Both the position numbers and the translations under genes were made by a program. From contig NZ_JASNWE010000001.1 in assembly GCF_030283145.1 (NCBI RefSeq), forward strand, positions 124,001-188,000: DNA of 64,000 bases, written 5' to 3'. Below are positions 16,230 to 23,881 of the stretch, in pieces (position 1 is the first letter of the stretch; each line of letters starts with the position of its first letter). The DNA comes from Actinomadura xylanilytica (GTDB taxonomy: Bacteria; Actinomycetota; Actinomycetes; Streptosporangiales; Streptosporangiaceae). The notes under the pieces are model-generated. The model ran no database searches. It saw nothing but the letters and a program-made list of their open reading frames with translations, and was not told the DNA's origin.

Positions 16230-17380
16230 CCGACCACCCCCTTCGCGCGCAGGGCGGCGGTGTCCAGGCCGAGGGCGGCGAAGACGTCGGTGGTGTGCTC
16301 GCCCAACCGGGGCGCAGGCGCGTGGCTCCGGTCGCCGGTGTCGAGCGGCGAGGCGGGGGCGCGGAGGCGGCCGACGCCCGGCTGGTCGATCTCGCCCATC
16401 AGCGGAGCGCCCTCCAGGTCGATCTCCGAGAACCGCTTGTACGGCGCGAACAGCACCGAGGTGCCCGCGAACGCCGCCTCGGCGTCCGCCAGGGACCGCG
16501 CGGCGAACCACGGCTCGACCAGGGAGGCCAGGGTCTCGCGGTGCCGGTACCGGTCGCCGTCGGTGCCGAAGTCGGCGCCGAGGAGGCGTTCGAGCTCGGT
16601 GACGGTCGCGGTCAGGCCGGTGGCGCGGCACAGGTCGGTGAAGTGGCGCCGGGTGAGCGCGACGACCATGACGCGCGCGCCGTCGGAGAGGGTGAAGTCG
16701 CGGCCGAAGCCGCCGAAGAGGTGGTTGCCGATCCGGGGGCGCTCCCGCCCGAGCTGGGCCTCGGCGAGGAAGCCGAGATTGCCGGCGGTGGCCAGGGCCA
16801 CGTCGTAGAGCGGCAGCTTGATCTGGGCGCCCTCGCCAGTGCGGGCGCGGCGCCGTTCGGCGGCCAGCAGGCCGACGGCCGCATACAGGCCGCACGCCAC
16901 GTCCCACGCGGGCAGGACGTGACTCACCGTGCCCGCGTGCTCAGCTGGACCGGTGACCAGCGGGAAGCCGATCTCGGCGTTGACGGTGTAGTCGACCGCG
17001 GCGGTGCCGTCGTGATGGCCCTGGATCTGGAGGTGGATCAGGTCGGGCCGGGCCCCGGCGAGGCTCTCGTACCCGAGCCAGCCGCGTCCCACCGCGTTGG
17101 TCAGGACGATCCCGGCGTCGGCGGCGAGGCGGGTGACGGCGTCGCGCCCCTCGGGCGAGCGGAAGTCGGCGGTGACCGAGCGCTTGCCCTTGTTCATCCC
17201 GGTCCACATCAGGCTGGTGCCCGAGGGGGCCAGCGGCCAGCGGCCGAGGTCGGCCGAGCCGCCGATCGGGTCGACCCGCACGACGTCGGCGCCGAGCTGG
17301 GCGAGGGTCATCCCGCCGAGCGGCGCGGCGACGAAGCTGGAGATCTCGACCACCCGCAGCCCCTCCAGCAGGGCCGCCAT
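16226..17380 (-). CDS. CaiB/BaiF family CoA transferase
   Basis: A 384-residue class III CoA transferase of full length. It has the N-terminal LRVVEISSFVAAPLGGMTLAQLGADVVRVDP motif region, the RSVTADFRSPEGRDAV segment and the expected catalytic Asp in AWDVACGLYAAVG. I preferred the ATG at 17380, which fits the family N-terminus; an in-frame GTG at 17431 would add 17 Arg/Pro-rich residues. It is coupled to the MaoC-like hydratase downstream. A likely role is transfer of CoA to a dicarboxylate such as mesaconate, but this is inferred only from the pairing. Confidence 0.88.
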   Translation of the reverse strand: MAALLEGLRVVEISSFVAAPLGGMTLAQLGADVVRVDPIGGSADLGRWPLAPSGTSLMWTGMNKGKRSVTADFRSPEGRDAVTRLAADAGIVLTNAVGRGWLGYESLAGARPDLIHLQIQGHHDGTAAVDYTVNAEIGFPLVTGPAEHAGTVSHVLPAWDVACGLYAAVGLLAAERRRARTGEGAQIKLPLYDVALATAGNLGFLAEAQLGRERPRIGNHLFGGFGRDFTLSDGARVMVVALTRRHFTDLCRATGLTATVTELERLLGADFGTDGDRYRHRETLASLVEPWFAARSLADAEAAFAGTSVLFAPYKRFSEIDLEGAPLMGEIDQPGVGRLRAPASPLDTGDRSHAPAPRLGEHTTDVFAALGLDTAALRAKGVVG

Positions 17381-17477
17381 CAGGCGGCCCGTCCGGCCAC
17401 CGCGGCGCGGCCCCGGCCGCCGCGGGCGCACGGCGTCCCGCCGGATCGCCCCACCTCGCTCATACCGACCACCCTTC

Positions 17478-17498
17478 TCATATATTTCATACGATTAT
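17478..17498. promoter_or_regulatory. AT-rich site before the CaiB/MaoC operon
   Basis: The block contains ATATATTTCATACGATTATG. Its reverse strand shares ATCGTAT plus an A/T tract with 13348-13366, and AAATATATGA with 14175-14194. It lies about 100 bp upstream of the CaiB start, within the gap to the OYE gene. Confidence 0.45.
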
Positions 17499-17562
17499 GC
17501 CTCAGCGGAGATCCCGGCGGAGCGCGCAGGTTCCCGGCACAGCAGGTCGGTAGAACAGCGGG

Positions 17563-18738
17563 TCAGCGGGGCGGGATCAGGGGGCAGTGCGTGCCGGTGT
17601 AGATCGTGGGCATGCAGCGGTTGCAGTGGACGCACAGCGACGGGGTGGACGGGTCGGCGGCGATGCGGGCGACCAGATCGGGCTCGCGGAGCAGCGCGCG
17701 GCCCATCGCCACGAACTCGAAGCCCTCGGCCATGGCTTGGTCCATGGTGGCGCGGGTGGTGATCCCGCCGAGCAGGATCAGCGGGAGGTCCAGCTCGGCG
17801 CGGAACCGGCGGGCGTGCTCCAGCAGGAACGCGTCCTCGTACGGGTAGGCGCGCAGGAACCGCTTGCCGAACAGGCGGATCCCGAGATTGAGGGGCTGCT
17901 TGAAGTTGGCGGCGAACTCGGGGACGGGGGCGTCGCCGCGGAACAGGTACATCGGGTTGAGCAGCGAGCTGCCCGCGGTGAGCTCCAGGGCGTCGACCAG
18001 GCCCTCGTCCTGGAGCCACCGCGCGACCTGGAGGCTGTCGTCGACCTCCAGTCCGCCGCGGACGCCGTCGCGCATGTTGAGCTTGGCGGTGACGGCGATG
18101 CGGTCGCCGGCCTCCTCCCGCACGGCGCGGGCGATGCCGAGGGCGACCTTGGCCCGGTTGGCCAGGCCGCCCCCGTACTCGTCGGTCCGCCGGTTGAGCA
18201 GCGGGCTGAGGAACGAGCTGGCCAGGTAGTTGTGCCCGAAGTGGATCTCGACCGCGTCGAAGCCCGCCTCGATCGCCAGCCGGGCCGCCTCGGCGTGCGC
18301 CCGGGTCACCCGGGCGATGTCGGCGGCCGTGGCGGCCCGGGTGAAGCGCATCCCGAGCGGGTTGAAGAACCGCCCGGCCGACAGGCCGGGCAGCCCGTTG
18401 GAGCTCGCGTCGGCGACCGGCCCGGCGTGCCCGATCTGCGCGGCGGCGGCGGCGCCCTCGGCGTGCACGGCCTCGGTCAGCCGGCGCAGCCCGGGGACGG
18501 CCTCGGGCCGCATCCAGAGCTGCCGCCGCTCGGTGCGGCCCTCGGGCGCGACCGCGCAGTACGCGACCGTGGTGAGGCCCACTCCCCCGGCCGCCGGCCG
18601 CCGGTGGTACTCGATCAGCTCGTCGGTGACCAGGGCGTCGGGGGTCATGCCCTCGAACGTGGCGGCCTTGATGACCCGGTTGCGCAGCGTGATCGGCCCG
18701 AGCCCGGCCGGGGCGAGCACGTCGGGGACGGCGCTCAC
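17563..18738 (-). CDS. OYE/2,4-dienoyl-CoA reductase-like flavin oxidoreductase
   Basis: A 391-residue NADH:flavin oxidoreductase of the old yellow enzyme class. The FMN barrel has VEIHFGHNYLASSFLSPLLN with the substrate-binding His/Asn pair and the RRTDEYGG motif. The C-terminus carries the cluster CVHCNRCMPTIYTGTHC, which resembles the iron-sulphur ligands of dienoyl-CoA reductases, but the protein lacks their NAD-binding extension. It begins 7 bp after the fadA6 stop and belongs to the fadE30-ipdF-kstR2-fadA6 operon. It may reduce an enone intermediate in HIP degradation; this is inferred from context. Confidence 0.85.
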   Translation of the reverse strand: MSAVPDVLAPAGLGPITLRNRVIKAATFEGMTPDALVTDELIEYHRRPAAGGVGLTTVAYCAVAPEGRTERRQLWMRPEAVPGLRRLTEAVHAEGAAAAAQIGHAGPVADASSNGLPGLSAGRFFNPLGMRFTRAATAADIARVTRAHAEAARLAIEAGFDAVEIHFGHNYLASSFLSPLLNRRTDEYGGGLANRAKVALGIARAVREEAGDRIAVTAKLNMRDGVRGGLEVDDSLQVARWLQDEGLVDALELTAGSSLLNPMYLFRGDAPVPEFAANFKQPLNLGIRLFGKRFLRAYPYEDAFLLEHARRFRAELDLPLILLGGITTRATMDQAMAEGFEFVAMGRALLREPDLVARIAADPSTPSLCVHCNRCMPTIYTGTHCPLIPPR

Positions 18739-18745
18739 GGCCGGT

Positions 18746-19909
<1,164 letters not shown>

Positions 19910-19933
19910 CAGGGGGTCTCCTTCGTACGGGGG

Positions 19934-20551
19934 CTAGCTCGCCTGGATCCCTTCCAGGACCATGGCGAGGTACTGCTTGGCGATGTCGTCGGCGGACAGG
20001 CGCCCGCCGTGCTGGTACCAGTTCGCCGCGACCCAGACGGTGTCGCGGATGAACCGGTAGACCAGCGTCCGGTCGAGGTCGGCGCGGAACGCGCCCTCCT
20101 CGACGCCGCGGGCCAGCAGCGAGGTCCACATCTCCTCGAACCTGCGGTGCGAGTCGAGCAGGTAGTGGAACCGCTCGCTGTTGGCCAGGTGCTTGGACTC
20201 GTTCTGGTAGAGCACGACGGCGGGCCGGTGCCGGTCGATGGACCGGAACGACTCGGCGACCAGGGCCTCCAGGGTGTCGCGCGCGCCGAGCCCGGCGCCG
20301 AGCACCCGGTCGTAGGCGGCCCACATCTCGTCGAGGAACGTCGAGAGGATCTCGTCGGCCATCGACTCCTTGGAGTCGAAGTGGTAGTAGAGGCTGCCGC
20401 CGAGGATCCCGGCGGCATCGGCCACCTTCCGGACGGTGGTGGCGGAGTACCCCTGGGAGGCGAACACCTCGGCGGCGGTGGCGAGCAGTTCGGCCCGCCG
20501 CTGCCCGCGGGCGGCGGCGGTGCCCTCGGCGTCACGCCGTCGTGGACTCAT
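19934..20551 (-). CDS. kstR2: KstR2-like TetR repressor of the HIP regulon
   Basis: A 205-residue TetR regulator. The HTH lies at about residues 20-66, including TVRKVADAAGILGGSLYYHFDSKESM, a sequence type characteristic of KstR2. The C-terminal domain holds ESKHLANSERFHYLLDSHRRFEEMW. KstR2 is known to be released from DNA by HIP-CoA. It sits between ipdF (10 bp upstream) and fadA6, as in mycobacteria apart from the PPE gene found there. The two candidate operators at 1409 and 22556 would place both halves of the cluster under its control. Confidence 0.9.
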   Translation of the reverse strand: MSPRRRDAEGTAAARGQRRAELLATAAEVFASQGYSATTVRKVADAAGILGGSLYYHFDSKESMADEILSTFLDEMWAAYDRVLGAGLGARDTLEALVAESFRSIDRHRPAVVLYQNESKHLANSERFHYLLDSHRRFEEMWTSLLARGVEEGAFRADLDRTLVYRFIRDTVWVAANWYQHGGRLSADDIAKQYLAMVLEGIQAS

Positions 20552-20561
20552 GGATTGTTCC

Positions 20562-21341
20562 TCAGGCCCTCTGGCTGGATACGGAGACGACCTCGCCGGT
20601 CATGTACGAGGAATAGTCGCTGGCCAGGAAGACGATAACGTTGGCGACCTCCCAGGGCTCGGCGTAGCGGCCGAACGCCTCGCGGCGGGTCAGCTCGTCC
20701 AGCAGGTCCTCCGAGGTCACCTTGACCAGGTGCGGGTGCATGGCCAGCGACGGCGACACCGCGTTGATCCGCACGCCGTGCTCGGCGGCCTCCAGCGCGG
20801 CACAGCGGGTCAGCGCCATCACCCCGGCCTTGGCGGCGGCGTAGTGCGACTGGCCCCGCTGCGCCCGCCACCCGATCACCGAGGCGTTGTTGACGATCAC
20901 ACCGGCGCCCTGGTCCCGCATGATCCGCAGGGCGGCGCGGGTGCAGCGCATGGTTCCGTTGAGGGTGATGTCCAGGACCCGGTCCCACTGCTCGTCGGGC
21001 ATGTCGACCAGGTCGGCGGTGCCGCCGAGCCCGGCGTTGTTGACCGCGACGTCGATCCGGCCGAACCGCTCCACGCCGAGCGCGTAGAGCGCGCCGACCT
21101 GCTCCTCGGAGGTGACGTCGCAGGCCAGCGCGGCGACCCGGTCCGCGCCGAACTCCTTCTCCAGCGCCTCCCGGGACTCGCCGAGGCGCCGCTCGTGCGC
21201 ATCGGAGATCAGCACCCGGGCGCCCTCCTCCAGGCAGCGCCGCGCGGTCGCGCCGCCGATCCCGGCGCCGGCCGCGGCGGTGATCACCACGGCCCGGTCG
21301 GTCAGCAGCCCGTGCCCGGGGACGTACGGCGGTGGCGTCAT
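20562..21341 (-). CDS. ipdF: IpdF-like SDR dehydrogenase of HIP catabolism
   Basis: A 259-residue SDR. The cofactor motif is ITAAAGAGIGGATARR, the NNAGLGG motif is present and the catalytic Tyr/Lys lie in SHYAAAKAG. In the mycobacterial pathway IpdF oxidises the 5-hydroxy group of the indane-CoA intermediate. The ATG at 21341 overlaps the fadE30 stop (ATGA), so the two are translationally coupled; the longer open frame upstream runs antisense of nothing but within fadE30 and is not used. Placement between fadE30 and kstR2 matches Rv3559c. Confidence 0.88.
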   Translation of the reverse strand: MTPPPYVPGHGLLTDRAVVITAAAGAGIGGATARRCLEEGARVLISDAHERRLGESREALEKEFGADRVAALACDVTSEEQVGALYALGVERFGRIDVAVNNAGLGGTADLVDMPDEQWDRVLDITLNGTMRCTRAALRIMRDQGAGVIVNNASVIGWRAQRGQSHYAAAKAGVMALTRCAALEAAEHGVRINAVSPSLAMHPHLVKVTSEDLLDELTRREAFGRYAEPWEVANVIVFLASDYSSYMTGEVVSVSSQRA

Positions 21342-22552
21342 CCGCGCGCCTCTCTCGGTAGGCCGAGCACGCGCTCGGCGATGATGTTGCGCTGGATCTC
21401 GTTCGACCCGGCGTAGATGGTGTCGGCGCGGGAGAACAGGAACAGCCGCTGCCAGTCGCTCAGGTCGTACGGCTCGCCGTCGGCGACCAGGCCGGCGGTG
21501 CCGAGGACGTCCATCGCCAGCTCGCCGAGCTCGCGGTGCCAGGTGCCCCACACCAGCTTGGAGATCGACGACTCGGGGCCGGGCGCCCCGGCGGCGACGC
21601 CGGCCATGGTGCGGGTGGCGTTCAGCCGCATGATCTCCAGGCCCGCCCAGGACCGGGTGAGCCGGTCGCGCAGCAGCGGGTCGTCGATCGCGCCGGTCCG
21701 GCGGGCCAGCGCGATGACCCCCTCCAGCTCGCGGCGGAACCCGACCTGCTGGCCGAGGGTGGCGACGCCGCGCTCGAACCCGAGGGTGGCCATCGCGATC
21801 TTCCAGCCCTCGCCGGGCGCCCCGACGATGTTGGCCGCCTCGGTACGAGCGTCGTCGAAGAACACCTCGTTGAACTCCGAGGTGCCGGTGAGCTGGACGA
21901 TCGGGCGGATGTCCACCCCGGGGGACGTCGTGCCCGCGCGCGCGCCGGCCCTCATCGGGACCAGGAGGTAGGAGAGGCCGTGGTGGCGGGTCGAGCCGGG
22001 TTCGGTGCGGCAGACCACGAAGCACCAGTCGGCCTCGACCGCGAGGGAGGTCCACACCTTCTGGCCGTTGATCCGCCACTCGCCGCCGTCCAGCTCGGCG
22101 CGGGTCTGCACGTTGGCGAGGTCGGACCCGGCGTCGGGCTCGGAGTAGCCCTGGCACCACAGTTCCTCGACGGCGACGATCGGCGGCAGGAAGCGCGCCT
22201 TCTGCTCGGCGGTGCCGAAGGCGATGATCGTGGGGCCGAGCAGGTTCTCGCCGATGTGGCCGACGCGGGCGGGGGCGTCCGCGAGCGCGTACTCCTCGTT
22301 GAAGATCACCTGCTGGGCCAGGCTCGCGCCGCGTCCGCCGTGCTCCTCGGGCCAGCCGACGCAGGTCCAGCCGGCCGCGGCGAGGTGCCGTTCCCAGGCC
22401 AGCCGCTCCTCGAACGCCTCGTGCTCGCGGCCGGGGCCGCCCAGCCCGCGCGCGTGCGCGAACTCGCCCGACAGGTTGGCCTCGAGCCAGTCGCGCACCT
22501 CGGCCCGGAAGGCCCGGTCCTCGGGGGTCTCGTTCTGGTTCACGAGGCGCAC
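21338..22552 (-). CDS. fadE30: FadE30-like acyl-CoA dehydrogenase (5-OH HIP-CoA dehydrogenase)
   Basis: A 404-residue acyl-CoA dehydrogenase of the steroid-type FadE group. Features include WPEEHGGRGASLAQQVIFNEEYA at the N-terminus, the flavin region QGYSEPDAGSDLANVQT, KVWTSLA and a C-terminal YAGSNEIQRNIIAERVLGLPREARG. The aligned position of the usual base Glu is a Ser in GSNEIQ, as in many FadE proteins that form heteromers or use another residue. The GTG at 22552 lies 3 bp from a KstR2-like site at 22556-22569. It is the first gene of the operon ending with the OYE reductase. Confidence 0.88.
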   Translation of the reverse strand: MRLVNQNETPEDRAFRAEVRDWLEANLSGEFAHARGLGGPGREHEAFEERLAWERHLAAAGWTCVGWPEEHGGRGASLAQQVIFNEEYALADAPARVGHIGENLLGPTIIAFGTAEQKARFLPPIVAVEELWCQGYSEPDAGSDLANVQTRAELDGGEWRINGQKVWTSLAVEADWCFVVCRTEPGSTRHHGLSYLLVPMRAGARAGTTSPGVDIRPIVQLTGTSEFNEVFFDDARTEAANIVGAPGEGWKIAMATLGFERGVATLGQQVGFRRELEGVIALARRTGAIDDPLLRDRLTRSWAGLEIMRLNATRTMAGVAAGAPGPESSISKLVWGTWHRELGELAMDVLGTAGLVADGEPYDLSDWQRLFLFSRADTIYAGSNEIQRNIIAERVLGLPREARG

Positions 22553-22555
22553 TCT

Positions 22556-22569
22556 ACCAAACAGTTGTT
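22556..22569. promoter_or_regulatory. Candidate KstR2 operator upstream of fadE30
   Basis: ACCAAACAGTTGTT fits the KstR2 pattern AnCAAGnnCTTGnT with two mismatches, and its reverse complement AACAACTGTTTGGT differs at one base from the site at 1409-1422. It abuts the fadE30 start, so a bound repressor would cover the promoter or the translation start. Confidence 0.65.
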
Positions 22570-22597
22570 AGAAAGAACCGCGACGGCCCGGCCTCGG

Positions 22598-23881
22598 TCA
22601 GGCGGGGCCGGTCTCGGCGCCGAACGCCGCCGCCGGGTCGACGACCGGACGGCCCGCGCCCGACCGCTCCCCGGCCGAACGCCGCGGGGCCCGGCCGGGG
22701 AGCGGTTCGGGGACGCCGGCGGGCGGCTCGCGGTGGAGCAGGTCGAAGAGCCGCTCCCAGCGGCCGAGCACCCGATCGGGGTGGTAGCGCAGCACCGAGA
22801 CGCGCGCCTCGGCGCCGAGAGTGCGGCGCAGCGCGGCGTCCCCGATCAGCCGGTCCAGGGCCGCGGCGAACGCGACGGTGTCGCCGGGCGGCACCAGCAG
22901 CCCGCTCGCCCCGTCCTCCAGCAGTTCGCGGACGCCGGGTGCGCAGTCGAAGGCCACGGTGGGAAGCCCCTGGGCCATCGACTCCAGCACCGACATCGGG
23001 AATCCCTCGTCGCGGGAGGGCAGCGCGAACACCGACGCGCCGCCCAGCGCCGCCCCGACGTCGCCCGTCACACCGCGGAACTCGATCGAGCCCCCCAGCC
23101 CGGCGGCCTCCGCGCGGTCGATCAGGGCCGCCTCCTCGGGGCCGTCCCCGTACACGCGCAGCCGCCAGCGCGGATGCCGGGCCGCGACCTCCTCCCACGC
23201 CTCCAGCAGCAGGTCGACGCCCTTCTCATGCGCGAGCCGCCCCACGCAGGCGACGACCGGCGCGTCAAGCGGGGCGGCGGGGCCGGGCAGGACGTGCAGC
23301 GGATTGGGCATGTGGTCGGCATTGGACATCCCGGCCCTGGCCCAGGCGTCGGCGTCCTCGGCGGTGAGCGCGAGGAACCGGTCGGCGCAGGCGTAGTGCT
23401 CGCGCACCCGCGCGTACCGGGTCGAGCGCCGCGTCGCCCGGTACGACTCGTGCGACATGCCGACGATCTTGAGGCCGGTGGTGTCGGCGTGCCGAACCCA
23501 CTCCATCGCCCACACCTGCGCCACGATCACGACCGCGCCGGGCCGGGCCGCGCCGAACAGCGACGACAGCCGCGCCGCGCCCTGCCGCATCGCCGCGGTG
23601 CGCCACAGGTCCCGCGCCCGCGCCCGGACGTTCATCCGCTGGCGGACCGACCCCGGCCGCCACGCCAGGGCCGGAGGATGCCACGCGTCGTGCAGCGCCA
23701 CCACCGAGTAGGAGCCGCCGCGCTGGTGCCGGTGCCGCTCCGGGGCGTGTGTGACGCCGACGAGGGTGACCTTGGCGCCCCGGGAGGCCAGCAGCCCCGC
23801 CAGGTGATGCGCCCACCGCTGGAGGCCCCCCATGGCATCGGTGTTGTTGCAGACGATGAACACGTCACGCGGTACGGCCAC
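22598..23881 (-). CDS. Glycosyltransferase family 4 (GT-B)
   Basis: A 427-residue GT-B glycosyltransferase. The N-terminal half starts FIVCNNTDAMGGLQRWAHHLAGLLASRGAKV, and the C-terminal GT4 domain has VACVGRLAHEKGVDLLLEAWE, RVYGDGPE and the donor-binding FALPSRDEGFPMSVLESMAQGLPTVAFDC. The GTG at 23881 is preceded by GGAAGGGGCGAAC and overlaps the upstream gene by 17 bp. With the bifunctional CDP-glycerol-type enzyme next to it, it most likely helps build a cell-wall or surface polymer such as a teichoic-acid-like glycan. Confidence 0.88.
   Translation of the reverse strand: MAVPRDVFIVCNNTDAMGGLQRWAHHLAGLLASRGAKVTLVGVTHAPERHRHQRGGSYSVVALHDAWHPPALAWRPGSVRQRMNVRARARDLWRTAAMRQGAARLSSLFGAARPGAVVIVAQVWAMEWVRHADTTGLKIVGMSHESYRATRRSTRYARVREHYACADRFLALTAEDADAWARAGMSNADHMPNPLHVLPGPAAPLDAPVVACVGRLAHEKGVDLLLEAWEEVAARHPRWRLRVYGDGPEEAALIDRAEAAGLGGSIEFRGVTGDVGAALGGASVFALPSRDEGFPMSVLESMAQGLPTVAFDCAPGVRELLEDGASGLLVPPGDTVAFAAALDRLIGDAALRRTLGAEARVSVLRYHPDRVLGRWERLFDLLHREPPAGVPEPLPGRAPRRSAGERSGAGRPVVDPAAAFGAETGPA

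Noticed and set aside
16230..16907. Extension of the MaoC-like gene into a 492-residue protein
   Set aside because: The extra part is antisense-frame noise over the CaiB gene; the GTGA overlap marks the real start.
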